Source of the DNA: a virus
Direction: 5' to 3' (one strand)
Virus record (IMG/VR): IMGVR_UViG_3300009545_000030
Span: 1 to 48,940 of that record
Length of the DNA: 48,940 nt
Below the pieces are notes generated by a model. That model did no database searches. It was not told the origin of the DNA and saw only the letters and a program-made list of their open reading frames with translations. Position numbers and translations under genes: made by a program. Shown piece after piece: positions 14,026 through 23,156 of the stretch (positions are counted from its first letter, which is position 1; each line of letters starts with the position of its first letter).

Positions 14026-16116
14026 TTACTCGCTCTTGGTGCCCTGTTTGGATTGGCTTTCGGACTGTTTTAGATAATCCGCCATTGCTGCTGCATCGGG
14101 ATCATTCTGATTTTTTGCCCAAGTCGCCAGATTATTAATTTGAGCTGGCAATGTACCAATGGGCTTCTCCGTCGTTTTTACCATCCAATTAACAATTTTC
14201 GGGCTAGTTAGTGCTCTGGCAGCGAGATTGGCCGAACCAATTAAGCCCGCTTCTGTTCCTGCCACTGCAGGATGACCAGTCAGCAATGCGCCGATTGTGG
14301 TATACCAGGCCGCTTGCTGAGAGATTACCTGAGCCGTTCCAGATGGGTTTGCGAAAACTTTTGAGCCAGCCCTAAGATTTGCCGCAATTGAGGCCAGGGC
14401 ATCCATATCTTTGTTAAAACTTGTTCCATAGCGACTAAATGTCGCTTGCTTTGCTTCCGGGGACATAGTGTTCCACGAAGTCAAAAATCGCTCCGTGGAA
14501 AACAAGTCCCCAGTATCATTTTGCGCCCCAGGCAATGCTTTACCCATGCGACGTAAAATTGACGCTGAGAGCATCTTTTGGCCATCTTCTGGAAGACTTT
14601 TCATGACGCCACGAAGAATCGTAGCCCCATCCCGTGTGCCCGAAGTCGCCGCATTAAAAATCTTCTCAGGACCGCCATTTTTATCGATTACCGATTGCAG
14701 TAAGTCAATGCGGTCGTGCAGTGCTGCGGTATAGCCATTCGCCCGCCGGAAGGCTTTGTAGGCCTCTGGACCGGCATCCTTGGCCGCCATCTCCATATCT
14801 TGGCTAAGTGCGCCATACAGCTGTTTAAGCTGAGCTTTGGGCACATCGGGAGCAAGATCAATGTCTGAAAGCTTTTGTCCAATTCGGCTACGAATTTCTT
14901 TGAGCGCCTGATAAGGCATTGTATCTTTGGGCGCAACAAAGCTAGTAATTCCATCTGATAATGCCCCGGACTGACTTTTCCATCCCATATCAGCTTGTAA
15001 TGAGTCCCCCAAATTATTCATTGTAGAATTGCTTAACAGTGGAGAGCGTGATGTATTTTCCGCGCCAATAATGGGCGCCGTCATCCGCTCTATTGCCGCC
15101 TGCGTATTTGTCGCAGCCACTTCAGTATTGGTAGGAATATAGTTATCTAATTTGTCATAAAGTGCGCCCTGCACCGCACGACTTCTAACCATAAACGCAT
15201 CACCGGCTGTTTTTGAATTTTCACCAGTAATGCCTTTGTAAATTGCCCTTCCCGCCTGTTCAGGATTGGCTTTCGGCGCCAAATTATTGGCCATGTCCTC
15301 GACTTTATTGGCCAGATTTTCCTGTAGGCTTACACCTTTTTTGATCATTGGGCCCGCCCCACCGGGTACGCGGGAGAGCATGCTTTCCGCACCCTGATAG
15401 GTCCGGCTGCCCGTGGCCTGTCCTATAGTTGGGGTTTCACCAGCCTGAGCGAATGTATCCACAACATTGGAAGCGGCTTGACGGCCTTCCTCGCCACCTC
15501 GAAGAATCCATTTGATTAAGGCTGGGCCGCCGGCAGAGATAATGGCGGGGAGTGCTCCTGCGGCCATGGAGGCCGCCACCTGTCCACCCGGGCCGGCGCC
15601 GTTCTGTCTGGCAATCTCTCCACCAATGCCCGCAGAAGCGCCCGAAACAGCCTGCAATCCTGGTTGCGCCGCCAATGTCTCTGCAACACCCTGGGAGACT
15701 GGATTTGTAATCAAGCCGGCAGCTTGATTGGCCATGCCAGCCCCTGTGGCGGCGCTCACAGCGCCGCGCGTTGCGGTAGAGGCTAAATGCTCTGCATTAT
15801 TCTGTGGCTGATCCAAGCCCCCCGCCGTCAATCCCTGTTGAAAGTTTTCAGATGCAGACGGCCAGGGTTCCGCTCCCAATGCTCGCCTACCAATATTGAC
15901 TGCACCCGTCGCCAAGTCAGCGGCAGCCAAAGGCAGTGCTGCAACTCCAGATAAAATATCTCTACCGGTTACTGAGGCGGCATGTCCAACATCTTTTAAA
16001 AAAGAAGAATCGGATTTTGCTGGTCCGGCTTGATCCAGCATAAAGCCTTGCGGTAATCCTGGCAAAGGAGATGCATCCAACTGAAACCCGGCTGGCAATC
16101 CTACATTTTCTGCCAT
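14026..16116 (-). CDS. P22 gp16-like DNA ejection protein (696 aa)
   Basis: The N terminus has a duplicated GLPAGFQLD / GLPQGFMLD motif seen at the start of large phage internal proteins. Alanine- and glycine-rich hydrophobic stretches follow (AALPLAAADLATGAV, ASMAAGALPAIISAGG), then a long helical domain, with another Ala/Gly-rich hydrophobic patch near residues 610-650. Third of three genes in the P22 order 7-20-16, immediately before the tailspike. Such proteins leave the capsid and span the envelope during infection. No transglycosylase motif is visible. The assignment rests on synteny and composition. Confidence 0.75.
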   Translation of the reverse strand: MAENVGLPAGFQLDASPLPGLPQGFMLDQAGPAKSDSSFLKDVGHAASVTGRDILSGVAALPLAAADLATGAVNIGRRALGAEPWPSASENFQQGLTAGGLDQPQNNAEHLASTATRGAVSAATGAGMANQAAGLITNPVSQGVAETLAAQPGLQAVSGASAGIGGEIARQNGAGPGGQVAASMAAGALPAIISAGGPALIKWILRGGEEGRQAASNVVDTFAQAGETPTIGQATGSRTYQGAESMLSRVPGGAGPMIKKGVSLQENLANKVEDMANNLAPKANPEQAGRAIYKGITGENSKTAGDAFMVRSRAVQGALYDKLDNYIPTNTEVAATNTQAAIERMTAPIIGAENTSRSPLLSNSTMNNLGDSLQADMGWKSQSGALSDGITSFVAPKDTMPYQALKEIRSRIGQKLSDIDLAPDVPKAQLKQLYGALSQDMEMAAKDAGPEAYKAFRRANGYTAALHDRIDLLQSVIDKNGGPEKIFNAATSGTRDGATILRGVMKSLPEDGQKMLSASILRRMGKALPGAQNDTGDLFSTERFLTSWNTMSPEAKQATFSRYGTSFNKDMDALASIAANLRAGSKVFANPSGTAQVISQQAAWYTTIGALLTGHPAVAGTEAGLIGSANLAARALTSPKIVNWMVKTTEKPIGTLPAQINNLATWAKNQNDPDAAAMADYLKQSESQSKQGTKSE

Positions 16117-17270
16117 TGGCCACTCCGATAAATAATGCGCTCCCCTGTTTGCGGATTGGTGGCAGTCTGCCCTTCATTAAAGGTAGTGGCGGCCGGCTCT
16201 TTCGTCGCTACATTGCCAGCCGATCCAGCTCCACGCATAGCTTCCATGGCGGTCTTTCTGGCCTCGGCTTTTTGCGCAATAACGGCGTCGCTATCCCCGT
16301 AAACGGGAAAATAAGTCTTATATTCATCCTTCATTTCTTGCGCGCCAATTACTGCACCAGACTCCTTGCGCAGCTTGGCTCGTATCCAATCATTGGCGGC
16401 CTGATTATAAGTTTGTTTTTCTGGCGAAGCAGTTACATTGCTGAGGCCGGTTAATGCCTGCCCGGAAGAAATGGGGTTATAGCCTTTCTGCGTAATGCCG
16501 GCCAATCTTTGCTCGGCTTCTGACATTCTGTTGTAATACCCAGCGGCGGATTTCTCTAAATCCGTCATCTTCCCGCCGCCGGCTGCCTCTTGTTTCGTTT
16601 TGAGGGTTTCGGCATTGGTTTTATCAATTTCCGCCCGTGTTTTTTCTTGCGTGAGTGGAATGCCACTTATCTCAGCTTGCGTTTTTGCAGTTGTGGCGCG
16701 TGTATTTTCTAAATCAGCCAATGCCTTGGCGGCTTTGGTGGGATCAGTATAAATTGCAGGCTTGTCAGATGAGGCCGTATCATAAACAGCGTAGCCTTCC
16801 GGGGTTGCTTCCATTTTAAAGCGACCAGGGCTAGACATTTTTTCCCGAATCGCTTCGTTCGTCTTAAACTGCTCGCCGCCATAAATCTGCTGTTTGCTCC
16901 AATCAAGGACTCGCATAGCTTCATCGCCGTATTCAGCCGGCAGCTGATTAATGTCATAGCCCATCCTGCCCGCTTGATTGCGGGCCTCCGCATAGATTTG
17001 TGGACGTTGCTCTGGGGGGGCTTTCTCGATCGCCAGGGCTGTATTGGCGCCCAATTGAAGCAGCTGCGTGCGCTTTTGCTGTTCTTGTTGTTGTCCAAGC
17101 TGGGCTAGCTGAGCCTTACCCATATCGAGGCGCTGTTGTTCTTGCTGATACTGCAGCGGCGCTAATTTGGTTTGTTGCAATGCGGCCATGGTTTGAGCGG
17201 CACCGCCGATAGCACCAAGAACATTGGGGCCTTGTTGTTGGGCAATTAATTGCTGGATCGCAGATGCCAT
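16101..17270 (-). CDS. P22 gp20-like ejection protein (389 aa)
   Basis: The product begins MASAIQQLIAQQQGPNVLGA and is rich in Q, A and coiled-coil repeats (LAPLQYQQEQQRLDMGKAQL; TAKTQAEISGIPLTQEKTRA). This is typical of internal virion proteins of podoviruses. It lies between the gp7-like and gp16-like genes and overlaps the latter by 16 bp. It probably forms part of the trans-periplasmic ejection conduit. Assigned by position and composition. Confidence 0.72.
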   Translation of the reverse strand: MASAIQQLIAQQQGPNVLGAIGGAAQTMAALQQTKLAPLQYQQEQQRLDMGKAQLAQLGQQQEQQKRTQLLQLGANTALAIEKAPPEQRPQIYAEARNQAGRMGYDINQLPAEYGDEAMRVLDWSKQQIYGGEQFKTNEAIREKMSSPGRFKMEATPEGYAVYDTASSDKPAIYTDPTKAAKALADLENTRATTAKTQAEISGIPLTQEKTRAEIDKTNAETLKTKQEAAGGGKMTDLEKSAAGYYNRMSEAEQRLAGITQKGYNPISSGQALTGLSNVTASPEKQTYNQAANDWIRAKLRKESGAVIGAQEMKDEYKTYFPVYGDSDAVIAQKAEARKTAMEAMRGAGSAGNVATKEPAATTFNEGQTATNPQTGERIIYRSGQWQKM

Positions 17271-17277
17271 ATTTCAC

Positions 17278-18093
17278 CTATGCCGCTTTATTATAAAGCT
17301 GGGATAATGCATACAGTCCGGCGCCTTGATTAATTGTATTGTTAATGGCATTCGATTGGCCTAAATACCCGGAGGCTCTTGCATCGGCTGCATTTTGATA
17401 GGATTGGCCAATATTCCCAGCGGTTGCGGTACCTAATTGCGCGGTATTCGTTGTAGCGGTTTGGCCCACTCCAGCAAGTGCGGCCAATTGGTTTCGATAA
17501 TTATTCAACTGGGTTGATGCGGCGCCTTGGCCGTACCGCGTCAATTCTTTCATTGCCCTACCGCTATTTGATAACCCCCTCGCCGCAAGACCCGAATTTA
17601 CGGCGCGCTGGCCCTGATCGAAGGTAAATTTATAATCAGGGGAATTATAAAAGGAGGAATAATCGGGCTGTCCCGCTGGGATATATTCACCCTCTTGCGC
17701 AGGCGGGTTGATATAGGTAAATGGCCGACCTTCGTTTTTGCCATACATCAAATAATGATCATAAACCGATTTATTCGACGTATCCCAGCCTGTCGCCACA
17801 TCAGGATTGGCCCGCAGATAGGCTTGCTCATCGAAATTATCCGGCGTTTGTGCGCCCGCATCGGCTGTGCTGGTCGAATATGGAACACCGTTGAGGGCGG
17901 CCAACTGCTTTAATGCATTCGCGCCCGTACCGCGCCAAGGCGCTAAGTCTTCGCGTGATTGGTTATACATCTGCAATTGTGCGGCAGCACTTTGCTCAGC
18001 GCCTTTCTGTGATGCTTTTGCAGCGCTTTTCGAAGCCTGACTTGATAGATATGCGCCGCCTACAACAGCAGCACCAGCGCCACCTATTGGCAT
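17278..18093 (-). CDS. P22 gp7-like ejection protein with HYxxxGxxEGR module (271 aa)
   Basis: The N terminus is small-residue and helical (GGAYLSSQASKSAAKASQKG). The C-terminal half is Ala/Gln/Asn-rich with GQRAVNSGLAARGLSNSGRA, common in phage DNA transfer proteins. At residues 87-124 there is an insert, FDEQAYLRANPDVATGW then YDHYLMYGKNEGRPF, matching a small repeat domain found in secreted and surface proteins. First of the three ejection genes. Confidence 0.75.
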   Translation of the reverse strand: MPIGGAGAAVVGGAYLSSQASKSAAKASQKGAEQSAAAQLQMYNQSREDLAPWRGTGANALKQLAALNGVPYSTSTADAGAQTPDNFDEQAYLRANPDVATGWDTSNKSVYDHYLMYGKNEGRPFTYINPPAQEGEYIPAGQPDYSSFYNSPDYKFTFDQGQRAVNSGLAARGLSNSGRAMKELTRYGQGAASTQLNNYRNQLAALAGVGQTATTNTAQLGTATAGNIGQSYQNAADARASGYLGQSNAINNTINQGAGLYALSQLYNKAA

Positions 18094-18777
18094 TTAGGCC
18101 ACCTCTCTTACAGTAATATTGTCAAAACTCACCGATCCATCTTGTTCTAAAATAACCGGCATGTAATTGGATAAGATGGCCCATTTGTTGTATTCATAAA
18201 TTCCCTTTCCCTTATTGCCGAAATCCGTACAACGAAGGGCATAACCCACGAATTTGTCATGAATCGGATCATCATCATGAGTGAGCGAGCCAGCAGCCTC
18301 TAACTGCTGGTGAAATGCATGCCCTTTTTGAGCCAGGGCTTCGTTTTTTAGCACCCAGTCCCATAATGTCATGCCGTAATGATGGCAATCCTGAACGCCG
18401 TCTTTTCCTGGCCATCCGCCTTTAATGGTATAGCGATAATTCCAGCCGAATTTTTCGGTGAGCAGAAGAGCTGGCTTATTATTGACTGGAACGCGGGTCA
18501 CCATTTCTCTACAATCCGTCGCACAAAACATGATTTCAGCCGCTTGAAGGGCTTTTGCGAAAACATGCCGTCCGGCCTCAAACAAAGTATGCACTTCGTA
18601 TAAATTCGGCTCGATACGATGGCACAAAAACCCACCATCCTCGCACTCAAGACCGATGTAATGATCCCACATGGATGATAGATCAATATGATCCTGCCAA
18701 TCCTGTGCAACTTTCTCAAAGATGCCGGGCTTATTCGCCATGCTATTGAGAAAATCAGGAGATTCGCTGAATTTCAC
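18094..18777 (-). CDS. P22 gp14-like GNAT-fold protein (227 aa)
   Basis: The start is GTG 18777, overlapping the TGA of the 58-aa gene (GTGA). Segments LYEVHTLFEAGRHVFAKALQ, ADCREMVTRVPVNNKPALLL and EKFGWNYRYTIKGG follow the pattern of GNAT-like phage proteins, in the place that P22 gp14 (DUF2824) holds just before the ejection genes. P22 gp14 is an assembly factor of uncertain activity. A catalytic acyltransferase role is not claimed. Confidence 0.68.
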   Translation of the reverse strand: MKFSESPDFLNSMANKPGIFEKVAQDWQDHIDLSSMWDHYIGLECEDGGFLCHRIEPNLYEVHTLFEAGRHVFAKALQAAEIMFCATDCREMVTRVPVNNKPALLLTEKFGWNYRYTIKGGWPGKDGVQDCHHYGMTLWDWVLKNEALAQKGHAFHQQLEAAGSLTHDDDPIHDKFVGYALRCTDFGNKGKGIYEYNKWAILSNYMPVILEQDGSVSFDNITVREVA

Positions 18778-18950
18778 CGCTGAAAAACCACCAAGGATTG
18801 ATTTTCACCAACCTCGAAATCCGCCTCTTGTTCCGGCAATAGCTGCGCTTCGGAAATGCAGTCAATTTCGCCTTTTTCAGTGTCTGTACGCATAAGCCGA
18901 GTAATGACCGGATCGGTGGTTGACTGGTTTTTAATGGTTAAAGCAATCAT
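18774..18950 (-). CDS. 58-aa hypothetical protein
   Basis: ATG 18950 opens a 58-codon frame beginning MIALTIKNQSTTDPVITRLM and ending ENQSLVVFQR. The stop TGA overlaps the GTG start of the gp14-like gene, and the gene begins one base after the previous stop. This tight packing is the evidence that it is expressed. The beta-strand-like composition suggests a small structural protein. Function unknown. Confidence 0.65.
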   Translation of the reverse strand: MIALTIKNQSTTDPVITRLMRTDTEKGEIDCISEAQLLPEQEADFEVGENQSLVVFQR

Positions 18951-18951
18951 T

Positions 18952-19281
18952 TTATGAGCCTATCGCAATAATATGAATTGTTGTTCCATCAGGAATAGTT
19001 CTGATTGTCGGGCCAAGTACTAATAGATTCGCTCCACGCATTGCATAACCCGCAGCGGCTGTAGAGGTCGGCGCAGTACTCAAACTGCAAAATGCCCTGT
19101 CATAGACATTCGCTGCGGATAATTCTGGAATTGGCAATATCTTGGGAACGTTGTCAAAACCAGCGGATGTATAATCAATACTCCAAGCCCCGCTCGTTGT
19201 TGTGGTAGAGCCTATCCATACTTTCGGTGCGTCAATCCAGCCAGACGAATTCATAAACATCATAAACGGCCGTGTTGTCAT
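18952..19281 (-). CDS. Small structural protein, fibre-associated (109 aa)
   Basis: The 109-aa product (MTTRPFMMFMNSSGWIDAPK ... GYAMRGANLLVLGPT) is beta-rich and small-residue-rich. It follows the fibre gene at 19291-20496 by 9 bp. It may be a fibre cap, chaperone or decoration protein. No family is recognised with confidence. Confidence 0.6.
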   Translation of the reverse strand: MTTRPFMMFMNSSGWIDAPKVWIGSTTTTSGAWSIDYTSAGFDNVPKILPIPELSAANVYDRAFCSLSTAPTSTAAAGYAMRGANLLVLGPTIRTIPDGTTIHIIAIGS

Positions 19282-19290
19282 GATAATCCT

Positions 19291-20496
19291 TTAAATGATT
19301 TCGTAGAGAAACTGGAATAGCATCGCCTTATTCGTGGTATCTGCAGCGATAAATTGCAGCTGCGCCCTATCATTTGTTGTATCGGCAAGAATCGCCGCAC
19401 CTTGGCCAGATACTCCTGTCGCAAAAGCAGTGCCTGCGCAATCCTCGGCAGCCCCAAAGTTTGAGGCAATGGGTAAAGAAATTCCTAATTGTGTGGATAC
19501 AGTCGCTGTCGTTGGATCTATATCCACCTTGCCGCTGACAGAAACCACATTACCAACACGCATGTACTGGCACTGATAGGCTGTCGATGCATCCAGGTTC
19601 GCAACATTGGTTAATATCGGCGTATAGGTGCCAGATAAAATATTCGCGAAGGTGGGGCTTGAGCCGGTTCCCAAATCCTGTGGGCCAGAAAGTGTAATTC
19701 CTCCCGCAGAATTGGTAACGGTTACTCGATTGGCCGTGCCTGTAATTGCCGCGGCGACTGGGGCGGCTCCAGTAGATCCAATGAGTAGCTGTCCATTCGT
19801 AGGCGCCGCCGTGCTCGTTATAGCGCCGCTCGTTCCACTATAGGTAAAGGCATTGGCTGTTAAGCCGGATAACGTTAATCCTGTAAAGGTTGGGCTTGAT
19901 CCAACGGCTATATTCTGGGGCAGCGATAAAGTGATCGATCCGGCACCATTCGCCACGACAACTTGATTTGCTGTCCCCGTTAAGGTCGCTGCAACCGGAT
20001 TTAAACCCGTACTGCCTATTAATATCTGGCCATTCGTCGCTGCGGCCGTGGAGCTGATTAACCCCCCTGTCGTGGCGTATAAAAAGGATTTAGCCGTTAG
20101 TGCGCTGAGCGATATATCTAGAAATGTCGGGCTGGCCGCCGTATTGATGTCTTGCGGCGTTGACAGCGTAATCGTGCCGGCGCCATTAGTGACCGTAATC
20201 TGGTTAACCGTACCGCCGAGATTGCCGAGTGTCGGAGCAAACCCCGTCTTACCAATAAGCAACTGGCCGTTTGTCGGTGCCAGCGTGGAAGTAACGCTGC
20301 CATCTGCCGCCAGATAAACAATCCCGAAAGCCGTTCCGCTATTGGGAATATAACTAAATACCGCGGGGAGGATATTCTCTTCGCCGCCAAAGAGTTTGAC
20401 GATTTGATTCAGCACCTGCATGGCAGGCACTGTTAATTTACCCTCTTTCCCAACCCAGGAGGCTTGTGCCGGAAATGCCTTAAACCGATCAACCAT
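19291..20496 (-). CDS. Repeat-containing tail fibre/needle-position protein (401 aa)
   Basis: ATG 20496 overlaps the gp10-like stop (TGATG). After an N-terminal ~55 residues there are about four repeats of ~55 residues with the pattern TNGQLLIG.TG..P ... VTNGAG.ITLS.PQ ... SPTF ... LTA..F. The C-terminal ~110 residues (GTYTPILTNVANLD, YMRVGNVVSVSGKVDID) form a phage fibre tip domain. In P22 order this is where the tail needle gp26 lies (after gp10, before gp14), so it may plug or extend the tail. Confidence 0.78.
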   Translation of the reverse strand: MVDRFKAFPAQASWVGKEGKLTVPAMQVLNQIVKLFGGEENILPAVFSYIPNSGTAFGIVYLAADGSVTSTLAPTNGQLLIGKTGFAPTLGNLGGTVNQITVTNGAGTITLSTPQDINTAASPTFLDISLSALTAKSFLYATTGGLISSTAAATNGQILIGSTGLNPVAATLTGTANQVVVANGAGSITLSLPQNIAVGSSPTFTGLTLSGLTANAFTYSGTSGAITSTAAPTNGQLLIGSTGAAPVAAAITGTANRVTVTNSAGGITLSGPQDLGTGSSPTFANILSGTYTPILTNVANLDASTAYQCQYMRVGNVVSVSGKVDIDPTTATVSTQLGISLPIASNFGAAEDCAGTAFATGVSGQGAAILADTTNDRAQLQFIAADTTNKAMLFQFLYEII

Positions 20497-21878
20497 CAGG
20501 CTACATCCGCAAAGCAATCCGCCACGGCAAAAGGAATGGGATCAGTCAGATAAAATTCGATCAATCGGGCTCTGGCCGAACCCATATTACGAACGATGAT
20601 CTTGCGCAGATAATCACCTTGCACACCCATATCCAATTGACGTTCGTTGCTCCACGATCTGCCATTATCGTCTGACCAACGAATCACAAGCAGAGGGGCG
20701 GAGCCTTGTCCGGTAGTTAACCCATTACCGGTATCCATAATTAGTTTTAATCGCTTAAAACGAAGGCGCCTATCATCCAATGAAAACACTTTCGATTGCC
20801 GGCGGCGTTTTAAAATAGCTCCGGCATCGTCATAGGCATCGCGGCTCATCTCATACAAATTGCCATTCAGGCCGCCAAAGAAGTGCTTGCCGTAGGCATC
20901 AAGATAGATAGAGGAATGGTGCGTCGAGGATTGCCAATAGGTACGTTTATGCCATGCCTGCATGGCTACATCGTAAACATGCGTGCCGCGATTAGGCACA
21001 GTCAGCACGTAGAATTTATGGCCATGATCTGTGTAGGTGTAGGCATAGGAGGCCTGCAAATCTGCCTGACCGCCATCCTTTAGGTAATTCGAAAGCTCAG
21101 TATTGGTTCCCTCATCGCTGATAATAACCGGGGTATATCCTTGCATCCGATAGACGAGCAAATCATTGCCTAAAAAGAATAGAGTGTTGTCGTCCTTAGC
21201 CACTGAGAATCGAGCATACAGCCCACGCTCAATTTGTGCCGATCCATTGCGCTCGAAGGGGAAATCAGCATTGCCAGAATCAAACCATACCTCAATCGTT
21301 TTTTCGCCAAAGCAGAAAACCTCTCCATGATCTTCGCGAACGGCTAAGGTGTCATCCGGCGCCTTCTCGTTTGTCACAAAGTCTAAAGCATCATACTGAG
21401 TGCCATCGCCCAGCTGAGAAATAAACCATTGCCCATTACTGGTTGAGAACAAGAAATAGCCGTCTAATTCATCAACAGTATCCGCGCCAGGAAAATCCGG
21501 ATCTGTAATAATATTCAGCGTGCCAGTGGAGATATCATAAACATAACCAGTATTTCCAGTGCCTGTTACGATAACAAGCTGGTTGCCATTGTTGGCCATG
21601 GAAACCCGATCGGTGCCGTCCACAGTTCCTATAGCGGTAAGCACATAAGAGTTATTGAAGGTATACAGTGTAGTGCCGAAGACAATATAGGGCACATTAT
21701 TCATCAAGTCGCCGCCGCGGCAAAACCCTGAAACAGAAGCTCGCTCAATACTTCCGGGAGCGCCGACTAAAGCCAGGGGATTTCGCTTTCCAGGCACAAC
21801 ATAGCAATTTTCGGTAATTTCATTGCTGATAACGACGGAAAGGGCTTTAGCCTGGGGACCGATGATATCCAGTTTCAA
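20496..21878 (-). CDS. P22 gp10-like packaged-DNA stabilisation protein (460 aa)
   Basis: The product has the beta-propeller-like sequence of P22 gp10: NCYVVPGKRNPLALVG, GGDLMNNVPYIVFGTTLYTF, VDELDGYFLFSTSNGQWF, GEVFCFGEKTIEVWFDSG, FPFERNGSAQIERGL. In P22, gp10 forms a hub below gp4 that closes the portal and holds packaged DNA. It begins in ATGA overlap with the gp4-like gene, the same order as P22. Length is close to P22 gp10 (472 aa). Confidence 0.9.
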   Translation of the reverse strand: MKLDIIGPQAKALSVVISNEITENCYVVPGKRNPLALVGAPGSIERASVSGFCRGGDLMNNVPYIVFGTTLYTFNNSYVLTAIGTVDGTDRVSMANNGNQLVIVTGTGNTGYVYDISTGTLNIITDPDFPGADTVDELDGYFLFSTSNGQWFISQLGDGTQYDALDFVTNEKAPDDTLAVREDHGEVFCFGEKTIEVWFDSGNADFPFERNGSAQIERGLYARFSVAKDDNTLFFLGNDLLVYRMQGYTPVIISDEGTNTELSNYLKDGGQADLQASYAYTYTDHGHKFYVLTVPNRGTHVYDVAMQAWHKRTYWQSSTHHSSIYLDAYGKHFFGGLNGNLYEMSRDAYDDAGAILKRRRQSKVFSLDDRRLRFKRLKLIMDTGNGLTTGQGSAPLLVIRWSDDNGRSWSNERQLDMGVQGDYLRKIIVRNMGSARARLIEFYLTDPIPFAVADCFADVA

Positions 21879-22576
21879 TAGATTACCTCCGGCATAAGAT
21901 ATACTGAGCCTTCATCGGTATCATTGGTTTCGGCTTCATCGAGAAACTGGATAGCCATATTGGTGATCCAGGTTTTATCCTCTCCAGATACTTCATACAT
22001 CGGCATTAAACGCAGTGCCAAATTGTAGACAATGGCCTCTAACCATTCGGTGGGGAAATAAGGGGTATTTGCCAGAGAGTCAAAATCTTCAATGTAGGAT
22101 TTATAGGAGAAATTGATTTGATTAGCCGCAATCGGGGAAGGCCAAACATACAGAACGCCGCGGATTAATTGAGGGTCGTAGTAAACATAAACCGGTTCTC
22201 CAGAGGAATTATCCTTCTCCGGTTGATTCATGTATTCCTGACGGGAGCGAATCTGAATCTCAGTTTCGACTGAATCAACTACTCGCCTTGCATTGGCAAT
22301 TTCCAGAGGACGGTTTATGACAAGATCGCTAGCTGCCGGCCCCAGCGTATAAGAAGGCTGGTCAATAATAAGATTAAGCGTTGCCTCCTTCCATACCCAT
22401 GCCTTTAAACCTTTCTTCGACCATGCTTTTGCCATACGGTTAAGCATGCGCATAGCATATTGCAATTGACTCGCTGTCGGTGGCTCATCATCTTCAATGC
22501 CACCAATTAAAATCAGCGCATCTTTAATGATTTCAGTGGCGCTTTGATCGAAATCGATGGAACCGGAAGTCGTCAT
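21875..22576 (-). CDS. P22 gp4-like head completion/tail accessory factor (233 aa)
   Basis: The product contains AMRMLNRMAKAWSKKGLKAW, GPAASDLVINRPLEIANA, and EWLEAIVYNLALRLMPMYEV, the hallmarks of the P22 gp4 family. In P22, gp4 binds below the portal as twelve copies and permits gp10 addition. It overlaps its neighbours by 4 bp on each side. No muramidase motif is evident. Confidence 0.88.
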   Translation of the reverse strand: MTTSGSIDFDQSATEIIKDALILIGGIEDDEPPTASQLQYAMRMLNRMAKAWSKKGLKAWVWKEATLNLIIDQPSYTLGPAASDLVINRPLEIANARRVVDSVETEIQIRSRQEYMNQPEKDNSSGEPVYVYYDPQLIRGVLYVWPSPIAANQINFSYKSYIEDFDSLANTPYFPTEWLEAIVYNLALRLMPMYEVSGEDKTWITNMAIQFLDEAETNDTDEGSVYLMPEVIY

Positions 22577-22800
22577 TCTGACAACTCTTCAATAAAAATG
22601 GGGCCAGAATCAGGACGCGTTTCGCTAGGCACTCGCTCAACAGGAACCGGTCGCTGCAAATCGAGGGGATGACGTGTTTCCGCATATTCGCGAGCAACGA
22701 TTAAACCATCCCACTGTTTTACGCATTCCGAACGTAGGCGTTTTTGGCCAGAGCGATCACAAATAACCAAATAATCGCCAGGCCGGTAGAAATTCCTCAT
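22573..22800 (-). CDS. Conserved small phage protein (75 aa)
   Basis: The product MRNFYRPGDYLVICDRSGQK ... ETRHPLDLQRPVPVER is a small-protein pattern seen between coat and connector genes in several phages. DYLVICDRSGQKRLRSECVKQ may form a compact metal-free fold. Overlaps of 4 bp on both sides indicate coupled translation. Function unknown, but head-tail joining is likely by position. Confidence 0.75.
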   Translation of the reverse strand: MRNFYRPGDYLVICDRSGQKRLRSECVKQWDGLIVAREYAETRHPLDLQRPVPVERVPSETRPDSGPIFIEELSE

Positions 22801-23111
22801 ATAGAGTCAGCCTGACTGATATGTACGACTACAGAACCCGCTCCGCTATTTACAGTCACCATGATGCAATTCACGGAAGCATCGATTACTTGTGCCTGAT
22901 CCGTCGTTGCGCCAGACATATTGGTAACGTCCGACCAGAAAGCAGTAGTGGCGGGCGTGGTAAGTTCATAAATGTTGTCGGTCGTATATTGCACCGTGTA
23001 GTTAATCGTACCGACTGCATCCGCCTGAACGGTTGTTGCTGGCGAGCGATAATCGACGGGAATTAAATAAGGACTATTCGAGCTGGTAACAGTAACTTTG
23101 GACGGCCGCAT
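22797..23111 (-). CDS. Small beta-rich structural protein (104 aa)
   Basis: The product starts MRPSKVTVTSSNSPYLIPVD and is rich in V, T and S (CIMVTVNSGAGSVVVHISQA), like head decoration or joining proteins of podoviruses. It lies just downstream of a terminator and upstream of the gp4-like gene. Role inferred from position and composition only. Confidence 0.65.
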   Translation of the reverse strand: MRPSKVTVTSSNSPYLIPVDYRSPATTVQADAVGTINYTVQYTTDNIYELTTPATTAFWSDVTNMSGATTDQAQVIDASVNCIMVTVNSGAGSVVVHISQADSI

Positions 23112-23130
23112 GACTCATCTCCAGAAAGTG

Positions 23131-23154
23131 AAAGAAAGAGGGCTTGCGCCCTCT
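23131..23154 (-). terminator. Intrinsic terminator after the beta-helix gene
   Basis: On the minus strand AGAGGGC pairs with GCCCTCT around the tetraloop GCAA (stem 23137-23154), followed by TTCTTTC. It lies directly after the stop of the 323-aa gene and before the 104-aa gene. The T tract is interrupted, so termination may be partial. Confidence 0.65.
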
Positions 23155-23156
23155 CC

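Noticed and set aside
13948-14073. 41-codon plus-strand hydrophobic frame near the tailspike gap
   Set aside because: No ribosome site, overlaps the ejection gene end, and is the only plus-strand frame in a uniform minus-strand block.
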